Below, one piece after another: positions 28,974 to 39,978 of a stretch of DNA of 64,000 nucleotides (positions within the stretch are counted from its first letter, which is position 1; each line of letters begins with the position of its first letter). The notes beneath the pieces were generated by a model, which worked only from the letters and a program-made list of their open reading frames with translations, searched no databases and had not been told where the DNA came from. Position numbers and translations under genes: made by a program. This DNA is from Psychrobacter frigidicola (lineage in GTDB: Bacteria > Pseudomonadota > Gammaproteobacteria > Pseudomonadales > Moraxellaceae), in contig NZ_VORZ01000001.1 in NCBI RefSeq assembly GCF_007997305.1, positions 248,001 through 312,000 on the forward strand. Direction: 5' to 3'.

Positions 28974-29248
28974 AAAAGCCACGTGTATCTTGCCTCCATA
29001 ATATCACGGGTTAAAGATAAATGAAGTAACAGCTTGCTAACATTGCTATCAGTATCCTGTATTGGCTACATTCAAGTCTAGATACAGGCAGAAAAATAAC
29101 AAAATAGGTAACGATAACGTTCTAGATAGTGATTAGAGTGGTGGTTGTATTAATAAGTAATCCTATTTATTGAAAAATAGTCTAAATTTACGATGCAAGA
29201 AACACTATTCAAAAAATACTGCCTCATAAAATAATAAGGAATCTAAAA

Positions 29249-30703
29249 ATGCTAACGCTTTCAAATCCCGATTTACTTAAACAACGCTGTTTCATTAAAG
29301 ACGGATGGCATGCTGCTGTTGACGGCACTACTATTAACGTGACTAATCCATTCAATGGTGAGGTTATTGGCACTATTCCAAGTTTGACCGAGCAAGACGT
29401 CAATGATGCAGTAGCGTATGCTCACAAAGTACAAAAGACTTGGGCAGCAAAAACAGCCCAAGAGCGCGCTGAATTATTACAAAAATGGGCGGATCTCATT
29501 GACGATAATAAAGAGGACTTAGCCATTTTAATGACGGCTGAGCAAGGCAAACCTATCTCTGAGTCGCGCGGTGAGATTGGCTATGCCAATAGCTTTATTC
29601 GCTGGTTTGCTGAAGAGGGCAAGCGCGTCTATGGCGATACCATTCCAGCGACCCAAGCCAATCTGCGTTATGTCGTTTTGAAACAGCCAGTCGGTGTTTG
29701 TGCAGCGATTACCCCTTGGAACTTTCCAGCAGCGATGATTACTCGTAAAGCGGCGCCTGCATTAGCGGCGGGCTGTACCATTATTATTAAACCGGCAACC
29801 GAAACGCCATTTTCAGCGTTGGCATTGGGCGTATTAGCCGAGCAAGCGGGTATTCCAGCGGGCGTTATTCAAGTCGTGACGGGTAAATCGTCCATGATAG
29901 GCGATATTTTAACCGGCGATGCGCGCATTCAAAAACTGTCATTTACCGGTTCTACTGAAGTTGGACGTACTTTAATGGCACAATGTGCGCCTACAATCAA
30001 AAAGTTATCGCTTGAGCTTGGTGGTAATGCGCCCTTCATAGTGTTCGATGATGCGGATCTAGAAAAAGCCGCTGATGGCTTGATTGCCTCCAAGTTTCGT
30101 AATGCCGGGCAAACCTGCGTGTGCGCCAATCGTGTCTATGTGCAAGCAAGTATTAAAGATAAGTTTTTAGATATCTTTGTCAAAAAAGTCCAAGCGCTTA
30201 GCGTGGGAGACGGTGCAAAAGAAGGCGTGGATATTGGCCCGTTAATCAATCAAGACGGCCTAGAGAAAGTCCAAGCATTATTACAGGATGCGCTTGATAA
30301 AGGAGCAACAATAGTAACCGGCGGTGATAAAAATGATGCTTCAGCGCTCAGCTTTAATCCAACCGTCATTACTGATCTTAATAGCGATATGGATATTGCA
30401 AGCGAAGAGATATTCGGTCCTATTGCTTCAATATTTACTTTTGAGACCGAAGAAGAAGCCATTCAAGCTGCTAATGACACTATTTATGGCTTGGCATCTT
30501 ACTTCTATAGTCGCGACTTTGCGCGGGCTTGGCGTGTTACGGAAGGGCTGGAGTATGGCATGGTCGGACACAATACTGGTATGATTTCAACGGAAGTTGC
30601 GCCATTTGGTGGGGTAAAGCAGTCAGGATTTGGTCGCGAAGGTTCCAAATATGGTATTGAGGAATATGTGGTGACTAAATATTGGTGTTCTGATATCAGC
30701 TGA
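29249..30703 (+). CDS. gabD: Succinate-semialdehyde dehydrogenase (NADP+)
   Basis: Oxidises succinate semialdehyde to succinate, the last step of GABA breakdown. The 484-residue sequence has the family core: ITPWNFPAAMITRKAAPALA, the catalytic glutamate in LELGGNAPFIVFDDADLEKA, and the cysteine in GQTCVCANRVYVQ. The GQTCVCANR form is characteristic of bacterial GabD rather than other aldehyde dehydrogenases. AAGGA precedes the ATG. gabT is not beside it in this window, so the substrate call rests on sequence alone. Confidence 0.9.
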   Translation: MLTLSNPDLLKQRCFIKDGWHAAVDGTTINVTNPFNGEVIGTIPSLTEQDVNDAVAYAHKVQKTWAAKTAQERAELLQKWADLIDDNKEDLAILMTAEQGKPISESRGEIGYANSFIRWFAEEGKRVYGDTIPATQANLRYVVLKQPVGVCAAITPWNFPAAMITRKAAPALAAGCTIIIKPATETPFSALALGVLAEQAGIPAGVIQVVTGKSSMIGDILTGDARIQKLSFTGSTEVGRTLMAQCAPTIKKLSLELGGNAPFIVFDDADLEKAADGLIASKFRNAGQTCVCANRVYVQASIKDKFLDIFVKKVQALSVGDGAKEGVDIGPLINQDGLEKVQALLQDALDKGATIVTGGDKNDASALSFNPTVITDLNSDMDIASEEIFGPIASIFTFETEEEAIQAANDTIYGLASYFYSRDFARAWRVTEGLEYGMVGHNTGMISTEVAPFGGVKQSGFGREGSKYGIEEYVVTKYWCSDIS

Positions 30704-30733
30704 TTTTACTAAGAAGATTTAAGTATTCTATCT

Positions 30734-30779
30734 AGAGCGCACCATGTGTTATTTAGCAAATTAATACATGATGCACTCT
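30734..30779. terminator. Hairpin between convergent genes
   Basis: Arms AGAGCGCACCATGT (30734–30747) and ACATGATGCACTCT (30766–30779). In the minus-strand RNA all 14 positions pair, two as G·U; in the plus-strand RNA two C·A mismatches remain. It sits just past both gene ends and probably terminates or protects the glycosyltransferase transcript. No strong T-run. Confidence 0.5.
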
Positions 30780-30807
30780 ATCTTCTTATACGCCGGCTTT
30801 ATGACTA

Positions 30808-32148
30808 TTATTTCTGTGTGGACTTTACGGTAGGCGACTCATTAACATTCAGGTTGGTTATTGGTTGCTTAGTCGTTGATACTGAAGGCGCTTTTGATGT
30901 ATTCAGTGGCTTGGTTATAGTAGATAATTTCCCCGTAGGTTCTGTATAGTAGTTAAGCATGGATTTTGGGTTTTTCTTAAGTTTACGAGATGTGTAGTTC
31001 TTTTTTAGTAACTGCTCTTCTGTTAATGTCTGCTCATATAAATCCTGATAGACCGCAAGGGTTTCTTGAATCATCTCACGCATGGTAAATTTATCAGTCA
31101 TCTCAGGACGCGTAACCCCTTCCAGCTGGTTTTTCACCGCCTTACACAACGCATGGGCATTATACTTTTTGACCAGTCCTTGCGGATATAGGGGCTGTAA
31201 AATCTCACTAAAAGCAGCTTGATCCCAACCAATCACGGGTGTCCCTAAGTGAATAGCTTGTAGGGCGTTAATCCCAATCGATTCCGGCTGGTTAGCTAAT
31301 GCCAAAACGATATTGGCAGCCGATAGCCATTCGCGCATATCGTTCCGCTTACTGCCGACATAAGTGATATGATCGCCAAGATTAAGGGTATTGCTGCGCT
31401 GGCGAAAGTCCTCGTGAGCCACGTCACCATCTTTATGGTCTTCATCCATAATAATGGCGTGAATATTAGGAAATTGCTCTTTTAAATTGCCTAATATATC
31501 AATCAGCCATTCTTGTCCATACTCATTACCGATAACCGTTGGAAACACCAGCCATTTTTTATTCTCAAGCTCAGGATATTCTGCAAAAGTGTGCCGTAAC
31601 CAGTAAACTGACGGATTATGGCGATAAGGGTAACGACGTATATCGATACCGCGGTAGATACGTTTGATAGTTTTAGGGCCAAGATGTTCGCGGCGCAGCC
31701 CTTTATTCAGATAATTAGTCACACTATCAGAGACTGTAATAATGGTATCGACATCTAGTAGTGCTTGGGAGTATTTATTAATAGGGTAAAAACCATACAT
31801 GGTCGAGACCAATTTTGGTATGTTTTTGACGCGGGCGCGGCGTAATGCTAAATGTAATATCCAAGCAGGCGTTCGAGAATGAACGTGAATAATATCAGGC
31901 TCATATTGTTCAATTAAATGGCGTAGCGGCGCAATTTGTAATAACGATAACCAGGATTTTTTATTCATATATAGCTGATGATATAGGTTGCCATCACGTT
32001 CTAGACGTTTGACCAGCTCATTATCATCGTCGGCGCTAGAGACAATAATCGAGGTATGACCGTTTTTGACCAGAGCACGCCCAAGATAAAAGATACCCCG
32101 TTCGGATTCATCATGTTTTAAAGACGATAGTAGGCGCATTACGATCAT
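30808..32148 (-). CDS. Glycosyltransferase (GT-B fold, group 1 type)
   Basis: 446 residues. N-terminal Rossmann part with EPDIIHVHSRTPAWILHLAL; C-terminal donor part with FPTVIGNEYGQEWLIDIL, HITYVGSKRNDMREWLSAAN and QPESIGINALQAIHLGTPVI, where Glu-Ser-Ile-Gly replaces the usual Glu-x-Phe-Gly motif. The last 60 residues are basic and Thr/Ser/Pro-rich, and probably unstructured. A second Met is at codon 4. Likely builds envelope glycan such as the lipo-oligosaccharide core, which is inferred only; no other LPS gene lies nearby. Confidence 0.85.
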   Translation of the reverse strand: MIVMRLLSSLKHDESERGIFYLGRALVKNGHTSIIVSSADDDNELVKRLERDGNLYHQLYMNKKSWLSLLQIAPLRHLIEQYEPDIIHVHSRTPAWILHLALRRARVKNIPKLVSTMYGFYPINKYSQALLDVDTIITVSDSVTNYLNKGLRREHLGPKTIKRIYRGIDIRRYPYRHNPSVYWLRHTFAEYPELENKKWLVFPTVIGNEYGQEWLIDILGNLKEQFPNIHAIIMDEDHKDGDVAHEDFRQRSNTLNLGDHITYVGSKRNDMREWLSAANIVLALANQPESIGINALQAIHLGTPVIGWDQAAFSEILQPLYPQGLVKKYNAHALCKAVKNQLEGVTRPEMTDKFTMREMIQETLAVYQDLYEQTLTEEQLLKKNYTSRKLKKNPKSMLNYYTEPTGKLSTITKPLNTSKAPSVSTTKQPITNLNVNESPTVKSTQK

Positions 32149-32418
32149 AATAGCGGTAAATATCCGTTAATAATATCAAGGGGCTATTGTCAGTTAAAAA
32201 CAGTCAAAACTCAACTATGAAGTCTTATTCAGTATCATAAATAAGAAGGTAAGTGTAAGTAGCATCAGTGGTGAACTTCTAGCGTGCTAGACATTCGGGG
32301 TATAGATACGGGTAAATTGCGTTTGCTTTTTACGCTTAAAAAAGACCTTGAATAACCAAATATTTTTGAGCATATCGCAACTTAGGGAAAATTATAATCA
32401 AATCATTGAGCGCTACAT

Positions 32419-32478
32419 ATTGAACTTTAGCTCTTAATCTATTGAACTTTAGCTCTTAATCTATTGAACTTTAGCTCT
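32419..32478. repeat. 22-bp tandem repeat spanning a gene's stop codon
   Basis: The unit ATTGAACTTTAGCTCTTAATCT occurs at 32419–32440 and 32441–32462, and its first 16 bp again at 32463–32478, where it codes for the last residues (RAKVQ) of the exported protein gene. The rest of the 312-bp gap to the glycosyltransferase start (32149–32460) shows no gene. Confidence 0.9.
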
Positions 32479-33270
32479 GATTATTACAGTTTGCGGCGTA
32501 TTGGCGGCAAGATTAACCAAGTTCCATTGTAATCCAGAGTAAGCTTCTTGAATCACAACATTATTCCCCATTTGCTGAATGGTCTGATAGCGGCCTCCAC
32601 CCGTAGTTGCCAGCGTTGGCAGCGGGCTGTTTAAAGAGACGAGGTTAACGCCGTTCGGCAAAGACACCGTCGCATTGAGCTGATGGATTGGCTGGGCTGA
32701 CGTATTAGTATAAGTGGTGTGGTATTCAATCACATCGCCTGAAACCACGTGATTGGCAGGCACGGCAAACTCTTGTCCTGTGCTGTTTTTTAATATTTTC
32801 ATAACTTTAGTCTGCGCACTAACGATACCAGGGGTACTAAAAACTGGTTTTAACTGTAAAGTATCTAAGGTTAATGGGCCAGTTGCTGGGTTATTAATAG
32901 CAATGGTATTGGTAGTCATAGTCAGCACTTGAGCCACGGTATTTACAGGCGTGGTTACTACTGTGATTGGACTTGCCTGATTGGTTACGGGCAAAGTAGT
33001 GACTGTCGTTACGCCTTGATGAACCGTGTGGCGAGGCACATTGCTGATTTGGGTGACTGAAAACGGGATGCCATCTTGCATCGATATGCTATTAGGAGTC
33101 GTGGTGATAGTGGCAACTTTGCCGTCAGAATACTGCTCAACGACTGTAGTGCTAGCAGCAACAGGCTGAGTAACGATAATTTTGGGAGCGGCAGTGGCAG
33201 ATGTCGCTAATAGAGCGCCAGTCAGTACACCTGCAATCACACTGGTTGGTACATCAAGTTTTATAGTCAT
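32461..33270 (-). CDS. Exported Thr/Val-rich protein with DUF11-like C-terminus
   Basis: 269 residues from the ATG at 33270, which has AGGGA upstream; the frame extends 14 codons further. A signal peptide ends at ATSATA|APK. Residues about 25–140 are rich in Thr, Val, Asn and Pro. The C-terminal part (about 165–265) resembles DUF11-type beta-sandwich repeats (NHVVSGDVIEYHTTYTNTSA, then QLNATVSLPNGVNLV). It may be a surface or periplasmic structural protein. No enzyme motif. A partial duplication of its 3' end lies directly after the stop. Confidence 0.72.
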   Translation of the reverse strand: MTIKLDVPTSVIAGVLTGALLATSATAAPKIIVTQPVAASTTVVEQYSDGKVATITTTPNSISMQDGIPFSVTQISNVPRHTVHQGVTTVTTLPVTNQASPITVVTTPVNTVAQVLTMTTNTIAINNPATGPLTLDTLQLKPVFSTPGIVSAQTKVMKILKNSTGQEFAVPANHVVSGDVIEYHTTYTNTSAQPIHQLNATVSLPNGVNLVSLNSPLPTLATTGGGRYQTIQQMGNNVVIQEAYSGLQWNLVNLAANTPQTVIIRAKVQ

Positions 33271-33361
33271 TATAGATCCCTGTTGTGGAGTAATAAAAAT
33301 AATAGCGAACAATTATAATACATAGCAAAAATAAGCAGCCAGCCTATTATAGATAAACAAA

Positions 33362-33404
33362 ACCCCCGCCAAATGACATCATAACCATGCCAAATAACGG
33401 GGGT
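33362..33404 (-). terminator. Probable terminator of greA
   Basis: Arms ACCCCCG (33362–33368) and CGGGGGT (33398–33404) with a 29-nt loop; on the minus strand the stem is followed by TTTTGTTT. It lies about 170 bp past the greA stop, in a 301-bp gap (33271–33571) with no gene. Confidence 0.55.
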
Positions 33405-33571
33405 ACCAATAATGATAACCGCAAATCTAGCAGTCACCCTTATTATTCACCAAATGCTTAAACCTTCATACCAAATAATTATTTGCCAAAAATAAGGAGT
33501 AAAGCCGCATGGTGTCACTATGAACTCTTATGTATTTATTATGAAAATCTATTCAACAAGCCTACGATCTA

Positions 33572-34048
33572 TTAACCGTAAATGACTTCCACAATCTCAT
33601 ATTCAACCACGCCTCTTGGGGTTTCAATACGGGCTTCATCTCCTTTGTGTTTGCCAATCAGACCACGAGCAATAGGTGAGTTCACTGAGATTTTACCGCC
33701 TTTAAAGTCAGCTTCATCATCACCTACGATTTGATAGCGTTTCTCCTCTTCGGTGTCCATATTTTCAATAACCACCGTCACGCCAAATACGATTCGACCT
33801 TCTTTTGGTAAGGTTGCGATATCGATCACTTGCGCGCCACCAAGTTTAGCTTCGATATCACGAACTCGCGCTTCACAAAACCCTTGTTGTTCGCGTGCAG
33901 CATGATATTCAGCGTTTTCTTTTAAATCGCCATGTTCACGCGCTTCAGCGATAGAAGCGGTGATACGTGGACGGTCAATAGTTTTTAGCTGTTTGAGTTC
34001 GGCTTCTAAAGCCGCATGTCCTTCTGGCGTCATGGGATAACGTTGCAT
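33572..34048 (-). CDS. greA: Transcription elongation factor GreA
   Basis: Binds the RNA polymerase secondary channel and stimulates cleavage of backtracked transcripts. The 158-residue product has the coiled-coil N-terminus ([17 protein letters not shown]), the acidic tip in [19 protein letters not shown] with the Asp/Glu pair, and the globular end ([19 protein letters not shown]). The ATG at 34048 follows AAGGA; the frame runs 11 codons further upstream without a better start. It follows carB, but a terminator between them means it has its own promoter. Confidence 0.97.
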   Translation of the reverse strand: MQRYPMTPEGHAALEAELKQLKTIDRPRITASIAEAREHGDLKENAEYHAAREQQGFCEARVRDIEAKLGGAQVIDIATLPKEGRIVFGVTVVIENMDTEEEKRYQIVGDDEADFKGGKISVNSPIARGLIGKHKGDEARIETPRGVVEYEIVEVIYG

Positions 34049-34073
34049 ATTTTTTTCCTTAAACCAATAACAC

Positions 34074-34100
34074 CACACCACCTCATAGTGAGATGGTGTG
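34074..34100 (-). promoter_or_regulatory. Hairpin in the greA leader
   Basis: On the minus strand CACACCATCTCA pairs with TGAGGTGGTGTG around a 3-nt loop, with one mismatch. It lies 26 bp before the greA ATG. No T-run follows, so its role (attenuation, stability or nothing) is open. Confidence 0.45.
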
Positions 34101-34208
34101 CACGTTATTATTATAATGAGTATGAAAATTAGAAAAGGGAGCGTTACGGTTACTTAATCAGCAGATTATTAATCGTTTACTGACTATTAAGCAGTAAGCT
34201 GACGTAAT

Positions 34209-34244
34209 AAAAAGCATAGTCACAATGTGGCGACTATGCTTTTT
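34209..34244 (-). terminator. Terminator of carB
   Basis: Perfect 13-bp stem (AAAAAGCATAGTC with GACTATGCTTTTT), 10-nt loop, T-rich on both sides, about 85 bp past the carB stop. Confidence 0.88.
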
Positions 34245-34328
34245 AGATCACTATACTTTTAAAAGACTATATTATATAAAACAACTACTATGTTTTAAAT
34301 CATTACGGTTATGCTTAATTTACTGAAT

Positions 34329-37300
34329 TTATTCCGCTGCGTCAAGCGCCTTTGCTTGCGCGTGTAAATCTTGCAGCTTATAAACTTCAAATGGTAAGTC
34401 AATCGAATAAGATTTACAGACCGCGTCAGCTGCGCCTAAGGTGGTGACATAGAAGACTTTACCTTGTAGCGCGCTGCGACGGATAGAAAATGAATCCTCT
34501 TGTGCCTGCTTGCCTTCAGTGGTGTTAATAATCATATCGATTTTGCCATTTTTTAGCGCATCAACGATATGCGGGCGACCTTCGGTGACTTTATTGATTT
34601 GCTTGCACTTGATGCCATTTTCCGCCAAGACCTTTTGCGTGCCGGTGGTGGCGACAATGTTAAAACCGTAGTCGATGAGTTGACGGGCAATCGGCGTAAC
34701 TTGTTCTTTATCGCTATCGCGTACCGAGATAAAGACGGTTTTGGTTTCGCCTTCAGTTGGCAAACCTGGCAGACGCTCATTACTACTGATAACCGCTTTG
34801 TAAAATGCTTCGCCAAAGGTTTTGCCCACGCCCATGACTTCACCCGTTGACTTCATTTCAGGGCTCAAGATTGGATCGACACCTGGAAATTTAGCAAACG
34901 GGAATACCGCTTCTTTTACCGCGAAAAATGACGGTACAATCTCGCAGGTAAAGCCTTGGTTTTTTAAAGAAGTACCAGCCATACAGCGGGCGGCAATTTG
35001 GGCTAAGGAAGTACCGATACATTTAGAGACAAAGGGAATCGTACGCGCGGCACGTGGATTGACTTCTAAAATATAAACGGTATCGCCTTTTACTGCGAAC
35101 TGAACGTTCATTAAGCCTACAACGCCAAGTTCTTTTGCCATCGCAACGGTTTGCGCGCGCATCACATCACATAATTCTTCTGATAATGAATACGGCGGCA
35201 ATGAGCATGCTGAGTCGCCTGAGTGGACGCCCGCTTGTTCGATATGCTGCATGATACCGCCAATGACCACATCAGTGCCGTCACATATACAATCGACATC
35301 AACTTCGATGGCATCGTCTAAGAAGCGGTCAAGCAATACTGGCGCTTCGTTAGAGGCTTGTACGGCAGTACGCAGGTAATGTCTGAGCTCGTCTTCGTTA
35401 TAAACGATTTCCATCGCACGACCGCCAAGGACGTATGATGGACGTACAACCAATGGATAGCCAACGTCTTTTGCTTTCACCAAACCATCTTCTAAGCTGG
35501 TTGCAAGGGCATTGGTTGGTTGAGTCAGATTTAACTGCTGAATCATATGCTGGAAGCGTTCACGGTCTTCGGCGCGATCAATCGCATCTGGGCTCGTACC
35601 GATGATTTTAACGCCAGCCGCTTCAAGTGCACGTGCTAATTTCAATGGGGTTTGACCACCAAACTGCACGATAACGCCATCAGGCTGCTCAATACGGACG
35701 ATTTCTAACACGTCTTCTAGCGTGATTGGCTCAAAATATAAGCGGTCTGAGATATCATAATCAGTTGAAACGGTTTCAGGGTTACAGTTGACCATAATGG
35801 TCTCGTAACCGTCTTCACGCATGGCGAGCGCCGCATGCACACAGCAATAATCAAACTCGATACCTTGACCGATACGGTTTGGACCACTGCCGATCACCAT
35901 GATTTTTTTCTTGTCAGTCGGCTTGGCTTCACATTCGCTATCATAAGTTGAGTACATATAAGCGGTGCTGGTTTCAAATTCTGCGGCACAGGTATCAACG
36001 CGTTTATAAACAGGATGCACGCCTAAATCCCAACGCTTAGCACGCAATTGCTTTTGTGAGACGCCAAGCAATTTGGCCAAACGCAAATCTGATAAGCCTT
36101 TACGCTTAAATCGACGTAGGTTGTTCTCAGTTAAACCACCAAAGCCTAGTGCTTTAACAGTAGCTTCAGTCTTAACAATATCTTCAATTTGCACCAAGAA
36201 CCATGGATCAATTTTGGTTAAATTAAAGACTTCATCAACGCTCATACCAATACGGAAAGCATCAGCCACGTAATAAATACGCTCAGGCGTTGGAATGGTC
36301 AGACGGTTGGTAATTTCGCTGCGTGCTTTATCGGCAGGAACTTGGGTCAAGTCGATTTGCTCATCAAAACCGTCTGAGCCCGTTTCCATACCACGTAAGG
36401 CTTTTTGCATGGATTCTTGGAAGTTACGACCAATTGCCATCACTTCGCCAACGGACTTCATTTGCGTCGATAAAACATTATCTGCTTGTGGAAATTTTTC
36501 AAAATTAAATCTAGGTATCTTGGTTACGACATAATCAAGTGCCGGCTCAAAGCTGGCAGGGGTTTTGCCGCCAGTGATGTCATTTTGTAATTCATCGAGC
36601 GTATAACCAATGGCTAATTTGGCAGCGATTTTGGCAATCGGGAACCCCGTGGCTTTTGATGCCAATGCAGATGAGCGTGATACGCGTGGGTTCATTTCAA
36701 TGACGACCATACGACCGGTTTCAGGGTCAATACCAAACTGGACGTTTGATCCGCCCGTTTCTACACCAATCTCGCGTAGAACTGCCAATGAGGCATTACG
36801 CATGATTTGGTATTCTTTATCGGTCAAGGTTTGCGCTGGCGCAACAGTAATTGAGTCACCAGTATGTACGCCCATTGGGTCAAAGTTTTCAATCGCACAA
36901 ATGATGATACAGTTGTCGTTTTTGTCACGAACCACTTCCATCTCGTATTCTTTCCAACCAATCAATGACTCGTCAATAAGCAATTGATGGTTTGGCGATA
37001 AGTCAAAACCGCGCTCGCAAATCTCGATGAATTCATCACGGTTATACGCGATACCGCCACCTGAACCGCCCATGGTAAACGAAGGACGAATGATACACGG
37101 ATAGCCCATTTTTTCTTGGGTAATAAAGGCTTCTTCCATGGTTTCAGCAGTTTCAGCGCGTGGACATTCAAGCCCAATACGCTTCATAGCTTTGTCAAAC
37201 AAGTTGCGGTCTTCTGCCATCTCGATTGACTCTTTGGTCGCGCCAATCAATTCGCAGTTATACTTGGTCAATACGCCATGCTTATCTAATTCTAACGCAC

Positions 37301-37592
37301 AGTTCAATGCCGTTTGTCCGCCCATGGTAGGCAAGATAGCGTCGGGACGTTCTTTAGCAATAATTTGCTCAACCGTCTGCCACGTAATCGGCTCAATATA
37401 AGTCGCATCCGCCATGGCAGGGTCAGTCATGATGGTCGCAGGGTTTGAGTTGACCAAGATGACACGGTAGCCTTCTTCTTTTAAAGATTTACACGCTTGT
37501 GCGCCTGAATAATCGAACTCGCACGCTTGACCGATAACGATAGGACCTGCGCCGATGATAAGAATACTTTTTATGTCGGTACGTTTTGGCAT
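34329..37592 (-). CDS. carB: Carbamoyl-phosphate synthase large subunit
   Basis: Makes carbamoyl phosphate for pyrimidines and arginine, using ammonia tunnelled from CarA. The 1087-residue chain shows two homologous ATP-grasp halves: [20 protein letters not shown] with [11 protein letters not shown] in the first, and [19 protein letters not shown] with [14 protein letters not shown] in the second. A methylglyoxal-synthase-like regulatory end ([20 protein letters not shown]) follows. It is slightly longer than the E. coli protein. carA lies 150 bp upstream on the same strand. Confidence 0.98.
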   Translation of the reverse strand: MPKRTDIKSILIIGAGPIVIGQACEFDYSGAQACKSLKEEGYRVILVNSNPATIMTDPAMADATYIEPITWQTVEQIIAKERPDAILPTMGGQTALNCALELDKHGVLTKYNCELIGATKESIEMAEDRNLFDKAMKRIGLECPRAETAETMEEAFITQEKMGYPCIIRPSFTMGGSGGGIAYNRDEFIEICERGFDLSPNHQLLIDESLIGWKEYEMEVVRDKNDNCIIICAIENFDPMGVHTGDSITVAPAQTLTDKEYQIMRNASLAVLREIGVETGGSNVQFGIDPETGRMVVIEMNPRVSRSSALASKATGFPIAKIAAKLAIGYTLDELQNDITGGKTPASFEPALDYVVTKIPRFNFEKFPQADNVLSTQMKSVGEVMAIGRNFQESMQKALRGMETGSDGFDEQIDLTQVPADKARSEITNRLTIPTPERIYYVADAFRIGMSVDEVFNLTKIDPWFLVQIEDIVKTEATVKALGFGGLTENNLRRFKRKGLSDLRLAKLLGVSQKQLRAKRWDLGVHPVYKRVDTCAAEFETSTAYMYSTYDSECEAKPTDKKKIMVIGSGPNRIGQGIEFDYCCVHAALAMREDGYETIMVNCNPETVSTDYDISDRLYFEPITLEDVLEIVRIEQPDGVIVQFGGQTPLKLARALEAAGVKIIGTSPDAIDRAEDRERFQHMIQQLNLTQPTNALATSLEDGLVKAKDVGYPLVVRPSYVLGGRAMEIVYNEDELRHYLRTAVQASNEAPVLLDRFLDDAIEVDVDCICDGTDVVIGGIMQHIEQAGVHSGDSACSLPPYSLSEELCDVMRAQTVAMAKELGVVGLMNVQFAVKGDTVYILEVNPRAARTIPFVSKCIGTSLAQIAARCMAGTSLKNQGFTCEIVPSFFAVKEAVFPFAKFPGVDPILSPEMKSTGEVMGVGKTFGEAFYKAVISSNERLPGLPTEGETKTVFISVRDSDKEQVTPIARQLIDYGFNIVATTGTQKVLAENGIKCKQINKVTEGRPHIVDALKNGKIDMIINTTEGKQAQEDSFSIRRSALQGKVFYVTTLGAADAVCKSYSIDLPFEVYKLQDLHAQAKALDAAE

Positions 37593-37742
37593 GATTGGGG
37601 CTACCTTCGTTTGAGTAATATTTTAATGGAGATGTATTTTGATTGTATCTGTTGTGGCTATTTATATGTTGCGACTGTAGGCGCTGTGATTGCTCTTAGC
37701 GCCTAGTCTATTGGTAATGAATGGTTTTTTGATAAGGGGAAC

Positions 37743-38984
37743 TTAAGCTTGCGCTGTTTTAGCATCTGCCATCATGGTGATAAATTTATCAAACAATGGC
37801 GCGCAATCATGAGGACCCGGGCTGGCTTCTGGGTGACCTTGGAAACTAAATACAGGCTTATTGGTCAGCTCAATCCCTTGGTTAGTACCATCAAATAATG
37901 AGCGATGGGTCGACTTAACATTGGCAGGAAGCGTATCTTCATCAACCGCAAAACCATGATTTTGACTAGTAATCATCACAATGCCAGACTCTAAATCTTG
38001 TACTGGATGATTTGCGCCATGATGACCAGTTTTCATTTTAATAGTGTTTGCGCCGCTGGCAAGACCGATCAGCTGATGACCTAAGCAAATTCCAAAGGTT
38101 GGAATGTCCGTCTCTTCAATAATATGACGCACGCTATTAATCGCATAATCACAAGCAGCTGGGTCACCAGGGCCATTCGATAAGAAGATACCATCTGGAT
38201 TCATCGCTAGCACATCTTTGATTGGCGTCTGTGCAGGGACAACCGTGACATGACAGCCACGGTCAACGAGCATACGGAGGGTATTGGTTTTGCTACCAAA
38301 ATCATAAGCAACAACGTTATATTTTGAATCGATATGCGTGCCTAACTGTTTGAAAAATCCGCCTGTACCGCTGTCATGATTGCCTGCTATATCACGATTT
38401 AACAGCGTGTCTGATAATTCCCACGTACCCGCTGTCCACTCAAAACCGTCTGGATGGCAGCACTCTTTTGCCAAGTCCATGCCATCTAAGCCAGAAAATT
38501 CTTGCGCCAGTGTAATCGCTTGGGCTTCATCCTCTGCGCTAATGGTTTCGCCATCCGATGCAGTCATGATGCAACCATTTTGCACACCTTTATCGCGTAG
38601 TAAACGCGTCAATTGGCGAGTATCAATCTCAGCGATAGCAACGGTATCATTACGTTTTAAATAGTCGGTCAACGACTCAGAATTACGGAAGCTCGAGGTG
38701 ACCATCGTTGAGTCACGAATAATAAGACCATCTGCCCATACTTGATGACTATTACCCGATTCAGCGTCCTCGCTATTGGTGCCGGTATTGCCGATATGCG
38801 GATAAGTAAGCGTCACCAGCTGACGCGCGTAGCTTGGGTCAGTCAGTATTTCTTGGTACCCTGTCATGGCGGTATTAAACACCACCTCACCGACACGATG
38901 ACCTGTGCTACCGATACTGACACCGCGAAAAGTCGTACCGTCTGCTAGTGCCAAAATTGCTTGTACTTCTGCCGATGAATTCAA
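37743..38984 (-). CDS. carA: Carbamoyl-phosphate synthase small subunit
   Basis: Glutaminase subunit. The C-terminal class I amidotransferase domain has the nucleophile in [15 protein letters not shown] and the His/Glu pair in [13 protein letters not shown]; the N-terminal domain has [20 protein letters not shown]. The start codon is TTG, supported by a strong GGAGG 7 nt upstream; no ATG lies before the conserved domain. 413 residues, about 30 longer than E. coli, from an insert around residues 200–220 ([18 protein letters not shown]). carB follows after 150 bp. Confidence 0.97.
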   Translation of the reverse strand: MNSSAEVQAILALADGTTFRGVSIGSTGHRVGEVVFNTAMTGYQEILTDPSYARQLVTLTYPHIGNTGTNSEDAESGNSHQVWADGLIIRDSTMVTSSFRNSESLTDYLKRNDTVAIAEIDTRQLTRLLRDKGVQNGCIMTASDGETISAEDEAQAITLAQEFSGLDGMDLAKECCHPDGFEWTAGTWELSDTLLNRDIAGNHDSGTGGFFKQLGTHIDSKYNVVAYDFGSKTNTLRMLVDRGCHVTVVPAQTPIKDVLAMNPDGIFLSNGPGDPAACDYAINSVRHIIEETDIPTFGICLGHQLIGLASGANTIKMKTGHHGANHPVQDLESGIVMITSQNHGFAVDEDTLPANVKSTHRSLFDGTNQGIELTNKPVFSFQGHPEASPGPHDCAPLFDKFITMMADAKTAQA

Positions 38985-39270
38985 GGGGTTGCCTCCGCTG
39001 TTATTGATGTAAGTTCTGAATTTTGTTAAGAATATTTAGTGCTTGCACAAAAATTTTCCACAAAAAAGCGAGAAGACAAATAGATGAAAAGATACTTAAT
39101 TCACTTTAGGTGAAGAGTAACTCACATCATGTCCACTCGCTTGGGTACAGATTTTGAGTATTATACTAAAATTTTACTTTTAGGGCTAGCATCATCATTC
39201 GTAAAGTTTTTACAGAATATTTCAAGATGCTTAATTTCAGTACTGGATTTCAAAACTGAAATTTAAAAAA

Positions 39271-39819
39271 TTAAAACTGATAATTTACCGTTAGACCATA
39301 ATAATCAGGTGACAGATTAGTAGCGATATGCAAAATATCGTTATAGCTTTTAGTTAGAAACATACTGCTAGCGATACCTAGTGCCGCGCCAGCCAACACA
39401 TCTGTAGCATCATGCTCATCGGCTTTCAAGCGCGTATAAGCAACAAATCCTGCGCCCACATAAGCGGGAATACTGGAGTTTAATCCATAGCGTTTATGAA
39501 TGAAGCTAGCACCTTGAAAAGCCACAGAGACATGCCGTGATGGGAAGGAATTATCATCGCTGCCGTTGGGTCGCTCTTTATCGACAGTCAGTTTGAGCAC
39601 TTGAGTGGCTGCTAAGTTGGTTGCAAATGATTTATAAAATTGCTGACGACCTTCTTTATCATCCTTATAATAAGTGCTACCGTAGGCAAGTGCGGGTATA
39701 GCCACGGCAACGATATCGCCTGCCAGCTCAAGGTTAGAATTATTAGCGCTGCAAACAGGACTTATGGTTATTAGGCCAGTTGATATTACAAGTATCGCTA
39801 GATGATTTTTATGGCTCAT
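39271..39819 (-). CDS. PAP2-superfamily phosphatase, exported
   Basis: 182 residues with a signal peptide ending near VCSA|NNS. The three PAP2 motifs are present: KLTVDKERP, FPSRHVSVAF (Ser-Arg-His rather than Ser-Gly-His) and RLKADEHDATDVLAG. The chain ends …GLTVNYQF, with a terminal Phe as in outer-membrane beta-barrel proteins, though it is too short for a barrel. Likely a periplasmic lipid or nucleotide phosphatase. AGGA precedes the ATG. It is a single gene. Confidence 0.85.
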   Translation of the reverse strand: MSHKNHLAILVISTGLITISPVCSANNSNLELAGDIVAVAIPALAYGSTYYKDDKEGRQQFYKSFATNLAATQVLKLTVDKERPNGSDDNSFPSRHVSVAFQGASFIHKRYGLNSSIPAYVGAGFVAYTRLKADEHDATDVLAGAALGIASSMFLTKSYNDILHIATNLSPDYYGLTVNYQF

Positions 39820-39978
39820 AGCCTAATTCCTAAAGTTGTATTGGTTATACTCTGAATAGACAGATTAATTTTGCAGCGATTGTACTATAAAGTGCGGTCA
39901 AATTATTAGCATCAAACCGCCATTAGCGACAAATTGTTATTCATAAAAATCAATCATAATAAAGACTAAGGATAGGCT

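Noticed and set aside
32419..32478. CRISPR or attachment-site repeat
   Set aside because: Copies are contiguous, only 22 bp and derived from the gene end; no integrase nearby.
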